Below are positions 1 to 12,028 of a stretch of DNA of 64,000 nucleotides, piece by piece; the stretch's first letter is position 1; each line of letters opens with the position of its first letter. Position numbers and translations under genes: made by a program. Source of the DNA: Ailanthus altissimus (Eukaryota; Streptophyta; Magnoliopsida; Sapindales; Simaroubaceae); assembly GCA_946807835.1 (NCBI GenBank), contig OX327690.1, forward strand, positions 10,388,501 through 10,452,500, read 5' to 3'. The notes under the pieces were generated by a model. It did not search any database and was not told the origin of the DNA. It saw only the letters and a program-made list of their open reading frames with translations.

Positions 1-252
1 AACTGCTAAAACTCTCGCTTAGCCATTTTCTTTCCAAACTGTGCCACATGGTACTCTAAAGTACTATGCTCACGCAGCGACTAGACTTACACCACACACA
101 TAAGTAGGTCATAAGGCATCTCAACTAGCGACACCCACTGTGACATCTAAAGACATCTCACGATTATGCGGCAGAATCCTACATCGCCTATATATAGCGA
201 GACAATACCTCGTACACATAAATCGACTCACATGACTCGACAACCCGACTTT
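1..252 (-). repeat. Fragment of the Tekay-like gypsy LTR at the window edge
   Basis: The stretch matches the LTR at 1475-4261 over roughly 2349-2600, in the same orientation, including shared blocks such as gccattttcttt and acatgactcgacaacccgac. It stops abruptly near 252, where sequence of an unrelated copia LTR begins. It is therefore a truncated LTR joined to other repeat DNA, not the natural end of an element. Confidence 0.75.
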
Positions 253-646
253 TTAAAAATAGATGAGGGACAATTATTTGAGAACATACTTGCGCAACTG
301 ACATTTCCTGACACCTGATTGCAACTCTTACAACTAAGCAGTTACTAGTATATTCCCAGCTCTATATCCTATTACAAAAAAGGCTCCAACATTTGGATAT
401 TCTATATCCTAGCTAACTATTAGCTGTGCTAACACTTAGCATTTATATCTCTCAGTGTGGCTAACTATGAGCCCTTATCTAAACTCCTTTAGATCTGATT
501 TGAACTCTTTCAGATCGTACAATGTTTGTAACGTTACATAGCATAAAACCATATAAATGGTATTAGCAATTTAATGAAACGTACACTTATATAAATACAC
601 AAGTATATGTACATTCAGGGATGGCACATAAACACCGACCCTAACA
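253..646 (-). mobile_element. Truncated family-L copia LTR (5' end of the LTR only)
   Basis: Its sequence matches 12815-13208 closely: the same blocks follow in order and it ends in ccctaaca, which is TGTTAGGG read on the minus strand, the usual start of this LTR family. The other end is missing, replaced by gypsy LTR sequence at 252/253. The bases after the LTR (ctttc, 647-651) match the target seen empty in copy C at 22255-22259, so this is an insertion into gypsy gag. Confidence 0.75.
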
Positions 647-1339
647 CTTTCAACTCGAGTTGCTGCTTCCACCAAAGCTCCGTACTGAGTGGGAGCTGCT
701 GATACTGCGTAGGCCCTGATTCGAGGATTGAGGCCCACTGCAAACTGATTAGCCTTTTGCTCTTCATTATCAGCTATAAATGGAATAGTATCGATATGCT
801 CTAAAAAATTCTTTTCATACTCTGCCACAGAGAGGGAACCCTATTCTAAATTGACAAAATCTTCTATCTTCGATCTTTATAACTCTTGGGGTGGAACTTA
901 TCCAGAAATTCTCTTCTAAAGGCACCTAAGACACCCCATCGAGATTCCTCCTCTGCAAGGCCTTCCACCAATCCTTCGCCCTTTCCTTTAATAAAAATGA
1001 TGAATATAAATTCATCTGTTCCTCAATACATCCTACAACTTGAAAAATTTATTCATTATTCTCTAACTAGGATAGGGCTCTCTCAGGGTCTCCTATGCCA
1101 TCATACGGCTTAGCTCTCTCAATAGATACTCCCACCTCTCTCGGCTGCTGAATCGCTACATCTAGCATTTAGGTTATTTGTGCTACATTTATGTTTCCAC
1201 CATCTGGCTCGACAGGCTGAGATGATGCATAAGGGGTCTGATGCCTAAGAACATTTACCGACTTATTCACATGTTCCTCTTCAGATGCAATAGCCTCCGC
1301 AGCTACTCTTCTGGTACATGGACCTCTTCAATGATGCAT
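647..1339 (-). pseudogene. Ty3/gypsy gag, copy A, broken (N-terminal and middle part)
   Basis: This is capsid (gag) coding sequence of the Tekay-like family, read leftward from an ATG at 1337-1339. It aligns with gag copies B (start 15391) and C (start 24533). The fourth codon is a stop (M-H-H-stop), where B has Arg. Reading the other frames recovers the family's QMAQML region and the later segment ending with PTQYGALVEAATRVESVR near 650-700. The frame is shifted several times, so no capsid protein can be made. The upstream PBS and LTR at 1460-4261 belong to this copy. Downstream the gene is cut by the truncated copia LTR at 253-646, and the rest of gag and all of pol are absent. Recognition as gag is firm because three related copies lie in the window; the clade is inferred from the pol of copies B and C. 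Confidence 0.8.
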
Positions 1340-1459
1340 ATTTTCTATGAATTGTAATAGTAAAACTTGTTATCTAATGCATGAAATTCAATTTAATAAA
1401 AATTAGAAAATGCATGCACTTTCAAGAAACCTGTTATAACTGAAAACATAAAAAATCGG

Positions 1460-1471
1460 GCTCTGATACCA
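1460..1471 (-). other. Primer binding site of gypsy copy A
   Basis: On the minus strand it reads TGGTATCAGAGC, the complement of the 3' end of plant initiator Met tRNA. It lies three bases inside the LTR edge at 1475, the normal place for priming minus-strand DNA synthesis. Confidence 0.9.
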
Positions 1472-1474
1472 CTT

Positions 1475-4261
1475 TGGCAGGACCCGCCAAGAGACCCTTT
1501 ACTGTGGATCCTAGTGGCCCTGCCAAGCATCCTAACGGAAGTTTCTCAGAGTCTAACTATCAACGCTCAAAAATTTCGTAAGGCAAACTCGTAGTTAGTT
1601 CTTACTATTACTGATAAAATCTTGAAATATTCATGAAGATGATTTACCAATTTGTTTTTTAAAAACGAACAGAGTTTTATCTGTTTTTCTAAAAACTAAA
1701 ACACAAAACCTACAAGAAAAATCACACTTCTATTTCAAATATCTTTCTCAACTTCTAAATAAGACCTCCAATCCTTCCCAAAATCAATTCTAAACTCATA
1801 TCCAAACAATTTCATTCCAATTACATAAAATTAATATATTAATGAAAAGTGAAAACTATCATCATAATATTGAAACAATTTCTTGCTTGTTTAAAACATA
1901 TTTACAATATGCACAAATATTATATCTACTATGCAGAAAGTCAAAAGGTATTGCTTAGTACATTTACATATACAAAATGTTCTTCGTATTTGGCCCACTA
2001 ATCAGTAGTAGGAGAACCAGTAACCGACATATCGAGGCCTGTTTCTTGAAAGGGGGTTTAAAAAGTATAATACGCAAACCAATGAGCTAAAGGAGCTCAG
2101 TGAATGCATGTAAAATTTCCAATAACGATAAAATAAAATTCTACATAAATAATAAATTAAAAAAAGCACAAAACATGCCTTTAAAACTATTACAAAACTG
2201 TAAACTGATTTTCTAACGTCATATGCTGATAAAATCACATCTAGCGGTTTTTATTAATATTTTCTGTAAACAATTACAAAAATCTATAAATCATAGTAGC
2301 TAACATGCATATATAATATATAAAACATTGATATGTGCTCGATAACTCAAAACTTGCTAAAATTCTTGCTTGGCCATTTTCTTTCTAAATTGCGCCGTAT
2401 GGTAACTCTAAAGCTCTATACTCACACAAGAACTAGACTTGCACGTGAGTAGGTCACAAGACGTCTCAACTAGCAACACCCATTGTGATATCTAAAGACA
2501 TCTCACTGGCTATGCGCCAGAATCCTACATCGCCTATATATAGCTAGACAATACCCTGTACACATAAAGCGACTCACATGACTCGACAACCCGACTTTCT
2601 GGAGTTAGTGACACACCTCCCAATACTTGCCCATGCATATGGGATAAACCGGCCAAGCCTTAAACTATCACCACAACTGTAAATCTGAGCGTACCAATGG
2701 CCTTTGAAAAGTAATTTAATAACTTTGAAAATGTTTTTGAAACTAAACATGGAAATTCATGATTATAACAGTAGATAGAAACTGTAAACTATATTTAAGC
2801 ATTTAAGATCATATAAAACATAAAAGTTAAATATGCTAAAATATATTAAACAAACGATACACAAAATTGATTTCACTCACCGAACGCTTCATGTTCGATT
2901 TTTCTCTAAAAACAATTCTGCTTTTACCGCTCTCGGTTTTCTTCACCTGCATGCCAAAAATGACATTTATGACCTTTACTAATGCTAAAATTTCACTTAA
3001 ACTATTAAGCGCCCTAATCGACTTTCAAAGCCCAGATGGATTCCAATTTCTGATTTTTAATTTACGAAGTTGTTCAATCTTGTTTAATTCACCATCCGAA
3101 GCCATAAAAATTGCTTAACACCTTATAAATTTGGTTGGACATAATTGCTCTTCACTTTACCAAAATGGACAATTATGTCCCATTTTCTTAATTTTTTATT
3201 TTCCATCAACCATATACATCGAATTAACATAAGGAATTATTTATACACAATAATTTAACAAAAAAACACAACTTAAGCCCTAAAATCCCCTAAGTGGCCG
3301 AATTCACATTCTCTACCCAACACATTTCTTTTCTTAATTTCTTATTCCAATAACATCCAAATCATGCTACTTTCATTCTAATGCTCTAATAACATTCAAT
3401 TGAAGTTTTTACATTAAAGTCACACCAAACCCTAATTATTACCTTACTAATTTCTTCAATTTGATGACTCCCATTAAGCTCCACACTTGATTTTAACTCA
3501 ATCTAAATCAAGAATTCACACCAAAACATTAATTGAAGACATCATGTAAAATGCACTCATCACCATTAGTAAATAGTGCTTTTTTACCTCTTTTCCTTGA
3601 AATTTCATTAATGGAAGCTTTAATTGATCTTGGGAACTTATAGTTGGCTTTATTTTGGCTTGTTCAAGCATGAAAAATCATGAAAAGCTTTGAGTTTTTA
3701 CTGTAGCAATACCTCTCTCACCATGACCGAATTCTCTCCTTTTTACTCAAACATGTTATGCTTTTCATTTAATCAAAATTCTCTCAATTGTCCAATTTGC
3801 CCTTTAACTAACTCTAAATTTCCAAATTGCCATTAGTTAAAAATGGAAGGATTTAATTGGTTCGTTTGTAACTATTTAGTTAGAATTCTATAAGGAACTA
3901 ACTAGGCTTTCAATTAAGCAATCCACCAATTTATTTCTAATTGGTCCATTTTCTAAGACATGCATTGTGTTTCTTAACGAAGGCTTGTTCCATGTATAAC
4001 ACTTATATGGAAAATTTATGTATTAAATTAAATTTTCATTTTCCAAGCCAATAGAAAAAAAAAACTCCAAAAATATTTCATGACCGTCCAACACTCCAAC
4101 TGAGTGTGAAATTATCAAATTAGGTCTAATACCTCTCACATGCATCATAAAAAAAATATTTCTAATATGGTTGAAATCGGGTAACCCTTCAGTGTTTGTA
4201 TCGCTATAAACCGAAATCTAGGTAATTATACTATTAATAGGGATTAGATATTACAATTTCA
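1475..4261 (-). mobile_element. LTR A of the Tekay-like array (2.8 kb, shared)
   Basis: On the plus strand it starts with tggcagg and ends with tttca, giving TG...CA ends on the minus strand. It aligns along its length with LTR B (15544-18314) and LTR C (24687-27497). The left side abuts the PBS and gag of copy A. The right side abuts the polypurine tract (minus AGGAGGGG, 4262-4269) and the pol end of copy B. It thus acts as 5' LTR for A and 3' LTR for B. The promoter TATA seen in LTR B (17823-17833) falls in a stretch deleted here, near 3780. Confidence 0.88.
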
Positions 4262-5306
4262 CCCCTCCTAAAAAGAAATTTTCATCCTCGAAATTTAAAC
4301 CATACCTATATCGAAGAGATAGGGATGTTGAACTCGCATCTGATCTTTACATTCCCACTAGCTTTTTCTACTCCATGATTCATCCATAACACTTTCACCA
4401 AGGGAATGCTTTTATTATGAAGCACTTTCTCTTTTCGGTTTAAAATTGCTTCTCTTCATAGGTTAAATTCTCGTTCAATTTTCGGACTGTTCCCTTAAGA
4501 TATGCGAAGCATGGAAACGTGAAACATATCATAGATTCTAGCTAGTTCTTCCTACAACTGTAGACGATATGCCACCTCTCAAACTCTTTCAACTATCTCA
4601 TACGGCCCACTGTATCGGGGACTCAACTTTATCACAAACCTGGAGCTCTACGTCCCTTCTTGGATTGTCTACGTAACTCTTTTGTCTATCATTAGCTATA
4701 ATTCAATATGTGCCTGATAAGTTAATCTTTTCTGAAGTAATCTGGACAATTTCTAGGCCAACAAGCTTCCTTTCACTGACCTTATCCAAACAAACTAGAG
4801 TTCTGTACTTCCTTCTATACAATGCTTTATATGGTGCCATCCCGATGCTAGTCTGGTAGCTATTATTGTAAGCAACCTCCATCAATGATAGATGAGTATC
4901 CCAGCTCCCCTTAAACTCTATAACACACGCTCTAAGTGTATCCTCGAGTATCTAAATTATCTGCTCAGACTGGCCATCCGTCTGTGGATTAAAGGCTATA
5001 CTAGAATTCAATTTAGTGCCTAGAGCTTTCTGTAAGCTCGGCAAAAACTGGAATGTGAACCGCGAGTCCCTATCTGACACTATAGATATTAGAATGCCAT
5101 GAAGTCATACCATCTCATCCACGTACAACTGTGCCAATTTATCTAAAGAATAATTGCTTCTGATGGGTAGGAAATGGGCAAATTTCTTCAGTCTATCAAT
5201 AATTACCTATATCGCGTCATTTCCTCTTTGGCTACGCAGAAGTTCTACTACGAAATCCATCGTTATTCTCTCCCATTTCCACTCAGGAATCGGTAGAGGT
5301 TGTAAG
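4262..5306 (-). pseudogene. Ty3/gypsy pol C-terminus, copy B (integrase core and tail)
   Basis: This is the end of the copy-B polyprotein, read leftward. Around 4703-4885 the frame gives an integrase segment with YNNSYQTSIGMAPYKALY, the conserved Tekay/Del pattern. Near 4300-4560 lies the tail that in copy C reads RIHDMFHVSIPRKYL and ends in a chromodomain-like stretch. Stops and frameshifts are scattered throughout, so it is dead. Integrase inserts the DNA copy into the chromosome, and the chromodomain-like tail of this clade is thought to steer it to heterochromatin. At 5306 the sequence is cut by a copia LTR. Compared with copy C the integrase zinc-finger region (C 19390-19745) is missing in B. 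Confidence 0.8.
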
Positions 5307-7256
5307 TGTTTGATCTAATATACGTATGGGTGTATGCATGTACAATTGTGTCATGCATAACATGTAACGTTAGAGAACTCACCATAACATGTAACGTTAA
5401 TATATTAGAAAGGTTAGAGAACTCACCATAACATGTAACATTATACACGTAATTCCTCAGAGTCCACATGGAGACCAACTCGTGTACAGTTCTAGTCACC
5501 AACTCGGTGGGCTTAGTAAGCTAGAACAGCAGTCGAATATCTAGCATGGGGTTAACTCTTAATCCCCAAAATGGCCGGGTGTATGTTTATATCATTTTCT
5601 CCAAAAAGATAAGAAATGGAGAATTTGAAGCAAACAACCATTGCTTCAAATGGAACCATAGAGAAAAATAAAACAATTTCATTTTTCCCTTTTTTTTACT
5701 TTCATTTTTCCTTCTTTCTTCTTCTTCTTCTTCTCTTCTCCAGTTCGTTTTCTCTTTCTCTCGGCCAAATGACCAAATTTCCTCTCTCTCAATCCTTTTC
5801 TCTTTATATATATATAATATAAAATAAATAATAATATAATAATAATATATTATATATTATATAATATAAAAAGAGAGATATTTTGACTATTTCCCCTCAT
5901 AAATAGTTACCAAGTTTACCCCTAGTGGGTTCCACCAAATCTCACATTTAGGTAAACTCAACTGAGGGTCCACAATACGCCACGTGTCATAATACAATTA
6001 GTAAATAAAAATTATTAACTAAATGTCATAATACAAATATGCATGCATTCCCGTGGTAGTGCTGAATATTGCTGGATTAAACAATTTAATCTGGCACGCT
6101 ACCCCGGTGCACAATGAGTACACTCCATATTGCGGGCCTCCATAGATCCCACGCCTGATTCATCAAATGGAATTATTCCATGAGTTCATGAGCAATACCC
6201 TACGCATACGTTACGGATATACAAATCAGCGTGTTAACCCATGCAAGTTGAGGTTACAACGCATACGTATAGTCCTTCCGTCATGATAAATTGGATGTGC
6301 GGGGATATAGATTATAACCGTCAAATCCCCTTTTGCTCATCTATATCTTATCTCCAGACTTATATCTCACTGAACAATATACGTAAACTCTTTTAGCATA
6401 TTGTTCTACCCTGACGTAACGCTTTCCCGGAATTGATACTTGTGGCCACAAGATTTTCTAAGATATAGTCTCGAAGCATCTAGATATCAAACTCCCTATA
6501 CGAGCTGACGGATCCCATATCTGTACACACCAGACTCTATAAGCTTCGGACCATATCCAGGGACACTTAGCGGTCACACTATGAAAGGTCCGTGACATGT
6601 GTGGAACTAAAGTATGGTGGATCACTTACAAGCCCACTATGCCACTTAGGTCAAAGGACCACGTATACTACTCAACTCGAGAGGACCTCTATTAATGGCT
6701 TATATAGGATGTCTATCGGAGGCCCTCGTGAGTCTGTCCTATATCTAGTCCTAACTAGATACCCATATGTCAATACGAGCTCTAAGCTCACAGTCGGTTA
6801 GAAACGACCATCTATACCCTATAGGTACGACATATGCTGATCTATATTAAAAGTATCCACCGACAGACTCGCATCGGCAGAAATAGATCAGGGACAAGTA
6901 TTCAAGAACACACTTGCGCAACTAGCATTTTCTGGCACCTTATTGCAACTCTTACAACTATGTAGTAACTAGTATATTCCCAGGTCTATGTCCCATTATA
7001 GATAAGGCTCTAACTCTTAGATCTGCTGAGTATTATAACCAGCTAACACTTAACTATGCTAATATTTAGCATTTATATCTCTCAGTATGGCTAACTTTGA
7101 GCCCTTATCTAAACACCTTTAAATCTACAATGTCTGTAACGTTACATTGCATAGTACTATATTAATGGGTATTAGCGATTTAATGGGAATGTATACTTGT
7201 ATGAATACACAAGTATATGTATATTCAGGGATGACATGTAAGCACCGATCCTAACA
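5307..7256 (-). mobile_element. Family-L copia LTR inside pol of copy B
   Basis: It carries the family-L core block in reverse (5940-7256) and ends in cctaaca. The left end starts tgtttgatc. The LTR 3' half (5307-5940) has a pyrimidine-rich run (5690-5790) and an AT microsatellite (5800-5870). The flanks gtaag and tttcc do not match, so there is no target duplication; the site was rearranged after insertion. The conserved inverted-repeat module lies at about 5489-5527. Confidence 0.8.
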
Positions 7257-7604
7257 TTTCCATTTAAGGGTTATGCATGGAACAAGCTTTCGTTAAGAAA
7301 ACACAATCCATATATTAGAAAATAGACTAATTAGAGACAAGTTTGTGGATTGCCAAGATAGGAGTCTAGTTGGTTCCTTTGATTATTCTAACTAAATAGT
7401 TAAAAATGAACCAATTAAATACTTCCATTTCTAACTAATGGCAACTTAGAAATTTACAAGTAGTTGAAGGGTGAATTAGACTTTTGAGAGAGCACTATAT
7501 AAGGATGAAGTGTTTAGAATTTGGCTAAGTAAAAAGCATAAGTTGTTAGAGCATAAGAGGGAAATTTTGGCCATGAGAGGGAGCTCTTGCTACAGTGAAA
7601 TTCG
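7257..7604 (+). repeat. Inverted fragment of the Tekay-like LTR
   Basis: This stretch is the reverse complement of roughly 17740-18070 in LTR B; the blocks catggaacaagc, aactaaatagtta and the TATA-like actatataagg (near 7494) recur in order. It lies between a copia LTR and resumed pol sequence of copy B, in the opposite orientation to the array, so it was brought in by rearrangement. Confidence 0.75.
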
Positions 7605-10037
7605 ACCAACCAAGATCAAACGGACCTAAAATGTGGCTAATAGTGCTCCTTAATCTGACAACTCTAATTTCACACCCAAAGACCTAAATTCTATCAACAT
7701 TGATAGATGTGCGACCTTCAAGTGAGCTACTAAGCTGACAAGCTTCCTGCTAAAAGCATCTACTACCGCATTAGCTTTTCTAGGAAGGTACGCATGCGTG
7801 CATTCATAATCCTTAATAAGCTTCATCCATCTTCTCTACCTCATATTCAGTTCTTTCTAGGTGAACAAGTACTGCAGGTTCATATGGTCTATAAAATGTT
7901 TACAAGGAACACCATACAAATAATGCCTCCATATTCTTAGAGCAAAAACTACTACAACTAGTTCTAGGTTATGTGTGAGATAATTCTGTTTATACTTCTA
8001 TAATTGTCTGAAAGCATAGGCTATTACTTTTTCTTTTTACATCACAACACAACCTAAACCTTGCCCAAAAGCATTACAATATATGGAAAATCCATCATTC
8101 CCTGACGGAAGTGTAACCACTAGGGCCAAAGTGAACCTTTGCTTTAGCTCTTTGAAACTCTGCTGGCATGCCTCAGACCATACAGACTTCCCTTCTTTTC
8201 GGGTCACCTTAGTTAAAGAAGCGGCTATCTTTGAAAATCCCTCTACAAACTTTCTATGGTACCCAGCCAAACCTAGGAAACTACGGACCTCCATCACATT
8301 CGTGGGCTGTCTCCAATTCCCTATGGCTTCAATCTTCTGGGGATCTACTGTTACCCCTTCTACAAAGATTACATGTCCAAAAAATGTAACTCTATCTAGC
8401 CAAAACTAACATTTACTGAGTTTGGCACATAACTGATGCTCTTTTAGAGTTTGCAAAACAATCCTCAGATGTTCTACGTGCTATTCCTCGCTGCTTGAAT
8501 AAACTAATATATCATCAATAAATACTATCACAAACTTATCTAAATAGGATAGAACAAATTCTGTTCATAAGATCTATAAAAGCGGTCGGGGCATTAGTCA
8601 GCCCAAAATGCATGATCAAAAGTTCATAATGCTCATATTGTGTCCTAAAAGCCGTCTTAGGAACTTCTTCCTCTCAAATTTTCAATTAATGATAGCCTGA
8701 TCTCAGATCTATCATGGAAAATACTCTTCACCCTGTAGCTAATCAAACAGATCATCAATGCTCAGAAGTGGATATTAATTACACACTGTTACTTTATACA
8801 GTTCCCTGTAATTAATACATAATCGCATACTTCCATATTTCTTCTTTACAAACAAAATCGGTGCCCCCCAAGGAGAAGTACTCGGCCTGATGAAACCTTT
8901 ATTCACTAACTCTTCTATCTGAACCTTTAATTCTTTCAATTCTGAAGGAGCCATTCTGTATGGTGTTTTAGAAATTGGTTTCGTTCTAGGGTCTAATTAT
9001 ATTTGAAACTCTATTTCTCTATCTGGAGGTAACCCTGGAAGATCATCTGGGAATACATCCGGAAACTTCCTAACCACTGAAATATCCTCCAATTTCATTC
9101 CACCATCTCTTACTTCTATTGCATAGAATAAATACCCCTGACACGACTTTTGAAGCATCTTTCTTGCCTTATTATGGAAAATCATGCTGGCGAAGTGATT
9201 TTTGTATCCCACAGAAAATAAATTCAGATTCCCCCAGCCTACACAATCTGACTTCTTTCCAGAAATAATCCATTATGGCCCAATATTTGGACAATCAATC
9301 CATCATCTTATACATATTTTCATCTATAATGGAGTCTCTCGTAGGAAGAGACACTACCACGCTAGATTCTAATAACTGTGGCACTATGCTAGCATTTGCA
9401 GCAAATTCCATAGAAATAAAAGAGTGCGTAGCTCCAGGATCTATCAGTATATAAGCATCTCAATCAAAAACTGACATTATACCTGTCACAACTTCTGGGG
9501 CCACATATACCTCCTGCTAGGTTATTGCAAATACCTTAGCCTGCATACGAGATCTACCTTATTGCCCTCTAGATGCTTTACCTCGACCGACTCCCCCACT
9601 AGCCTGGCCTAAACCACTGGCCCCTTTGAATTAGGAACCACCTCTACTCTGTCCTCGGCCACCACTAGTCTGTCCTGTAATTGGTGGTCTATTTTCTAAC
9701 TTACTACCGGCTTCAACATTTAGATAATTTCTCACATAGTGACCCTCCTTACCACACTTATAACAACTTGTAGTCCCCTTCTTACAATCCACCTGATGAG
9801 CCTTGCCATATTTGTTACACAGTGGAAAACTCCTTCCAACTCTCTTTAGTGCTTTGGGATTTGGCTGATGGTTGTCTGATGGAAGATTGACTTGATTGAG
9901 CTTCCTGGCTTGGATTTCTCATTGCTGGACCATATAGATCTCTCATTTGTTCGCACGAATTTACTAGGTCCTCCTCAAAAACCACCTGACTAGCCTCTTT
10001 TCTAGCACTACTATTTCAGCTTAGGAATGGCTGCCAT
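7605..10037 (-). pseudogene. Ty3/gypsy copy B: RNase H, RT, protease and gag zinc knuckle
   Basis: Read leftward from 10037, the order is gag zinc knuckles, protease, reverse transcriptase, then RNase H. The knuckle region (about 9725-9830) shows CNKYGKAHQVDC followed by CYKCGKEGH, a CCHC RNA-binding motif. The protease active site is recognisable as LIDPGATHSFIS near 9420-9450. RT retains the catalytic box [11 protein letters not shown] at about 8500-8530, and its N-terminal lead LPGLPPDREIEF lies near 9000-9050. After RT comes [16 protein letters not shown] (8200-8297) and the RNase H domain to about 7605. Many stops and shifts separate these blocks, so no polyprotein is made. Copy C carries the same series. 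The DIDD-type box and overall order are typical of Tekay/Del chromoviruses; the clade is inferred from memory of the family. Confidence 0.85.
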
Positions 10038-10623
10038 TTCATTTTTCTCTTTTTTTTTCATTTTCTTTCTCTCCTCATTTCTTTCTTTCTCTCTTTCTCT
10101 ATTTCTCATTCTTGGCAAAACACATACCTCTTGACAAATTCACACACATCTCACTATTTATATTAAATAAGAATAAAATAATAATGAGATATTTTGCATG
10201 GCACAGTATTTATAATAAGATGCATTGCCATCCTTGAGATAACATACTGGCCATAATCATCCTCAAGATGCATTGCCATGCACAATTTCATAATGGATGC
10301 TAACTATTTGGCACCCAAATAAAATAATATAATATAATAAAATAATGAGATATTTTGATTATTTAACCATTAAATAATCAAAGTGTGAAATGACCATTTT
10401 ACCCTTCATAAATAGTTACCAAATCTACCTCCTAGTGGGTCCCACCAAATTCCATGCTTGGATAAACTCAACCAAAGGTCCACAATGCACCACGTGTCAT
10501 TATACAATTAGTAAATAACAATTATTGAATAATTGTTATATAACACTTAAATACAAACATGCACGCATTCTCGTGGTAATGCTGAATATTGCTAGATTAA
10601 ATAATTGAATCCGACACGCTACC

Positions 10624-12028
10624 TGTTGTGTGATTTCTATAACACAAACTAACGCAATTGCACGTTATTGCAACAAGTAATATATGATAAGTAGAGTGTC
10701 GATCCCACGAGAAATTGTTATTACTACTTGCTAAGTACTAAAATTATGTTCTCCTATTTTTATTCAAGCTATTGGAAATTCAATGATTTTTATATCTAAA
10801 CTAACTAAACAAAAAAGAATAATTACAGAAATTTAGCAAAGAGAACAAACGTGATAACTCAAATGCCTAGGATTAGAATAATCCCTCAATATTTCACTTG
10901 AATTCAATTACTCCCCTTAGAACAATCAATATGAATGTTAATCAAGAACTCTAATATCCTCACAAGCTTCATCCAATGGTCAAGTGAGTATATCTCATTC
11001 AATTAATCATCAATATTCCTATGATAATCAAATTGCAATAAGATTCATTAAGTTCAAGTTCTCTAAATGGTCATATATGCCATATGAGTATATTCCTATC
11101 TCGTATGAAACTCATTCTTTTACACAATGATCGTACATTAATTTATTCTTTTTACACAAAATTCCATTTTCCAAGTTCATTAAGGTTCCCTAATCAGTCT
11201 AATCCATTGTCATGTAATTAGAAGCATTAAGCATGGAATAAATTGAACAATTTAATACCAATATGATAAATAAGGGAAAATAATCAATCCAAGCTACATA
11301 TTGAGTTCACATTGTAATCCTAGCAATAAAACTTAGTTTATAATTGAAAACATAAGTTTAAAGCATCTAACAACATCATTATACATGTTGGAATCAAAAA
11401 CAAATACAAAATTAAAGAGAAGAAGAAATTTTCCTTGATGCAATGGTGATGTTCTTCCTTCAAAATGCAGAACTTCTTCTTCTTCCTCTTGATTCTTGCC
11501 CCTTGTTGTTGATTTTTGCTTCCAAGACCCAAACGAAGTGTTAATTTTCATGCTCTCTACTGCCCAACTACTCTTGGCTCAACAATGGGCGTTTATATAG
11601 GTTGAGGGTTGCAAAAATAAGACAAAAATACCCTTAAAGAGTGCCCAGAATTCAATGTTGCGACAATCGGGTTCAATGCCGCGACATTCTGATTCAATAT
11701 CGTGGCATTCTGATTCAATGCCGCGGCATTAAGGCTCATTGCCGTGGTGTGGAGCTTCTTGAATGGGCACCCCAGCCAATGCCCCAGCGCTCCAACTGAA
11801 TGCCCCGGCATTGCACTATAGCACCATTTACATTTTTAGCATTTTAGTCCCTTCTCGGATTCTCATCTCAAATAGCTCATTTTGCATCTGATTTCTTGTA
11901 TTTTTGCCCCGATAGTGCTTAAACATATAAAATAACATTAATATACATAAATAGCCAAATTATTGGGATAAATTAAACAAACACCAAGTTTAGGAGGATA
12001 AAATATTTTATGCAATTACGCCTTATCA
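10624..12028 (-). mobile_element. Solo LTR of family N, nested in a copia LTR
   Basis: It starts TGTTGTGTG and ends TTATCA, flanked by the 5-bp duplication ctacc at 10619-10623 and 12029-12033; removing it restores the copia LTR. On the minus strand a TATA-like CCTATATAAAC lies near 11588-11600, so transcription would run leftward. Near its 3' end the minus strand reads CTCGTGGGATCGACAC, a motif also near the 3' end of the S LTRs. No internal coding region remains, hence a solo LTR formed by LTR-LTR recombination. Confidence 0.88.
11640..11815 (-). repeat. GC-rich palindromic short repeats in the family-N LTR
   Basis: About five imperfect copies of a 20-22 bp unit with core aatgccgcggcatt follow one another, with further looser copies to 11812. 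The core is its own reverse complement. They lie upstream of the minus-strand TATA and are markedly richer in G and C than the flanks. Confidence 0.7.

Noticed and set aside
1460..1471. gctctgatacca as the end of a tRNA gene
   Set aside because: No cloverleaf surrounds it; its place beside LTRs at three sites shows it is a primer binding site.
5616..5822. Plus-strand frame with a Phe/Leu/Ser-rich tail resembling a membrane segment
   Set aside because: It is produced by the pyrimidine run inside a copia LTR and is not conserved in the other copies.
5307..7256. A normal solo LTR insertion with target duplication
   Set aside because: The 5-bp flanks gtaag and tttcc differ, and part of pol is missing next to it.
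8083..8409. Open frame of 108 codons on the plus strand
   Set aside because: It lies antisense to the RNase H/RT part of gypsy pol copy B, whose minus-strand protein is clearly recognisable; the plus frame has no known features.
11333..11551. Open frames on the minus strand inside the solo LTR
   Set aside because: They lie within a family-N LTR flanked by a target duplication; the lysine/glutamate runs come from cttctt repeats.
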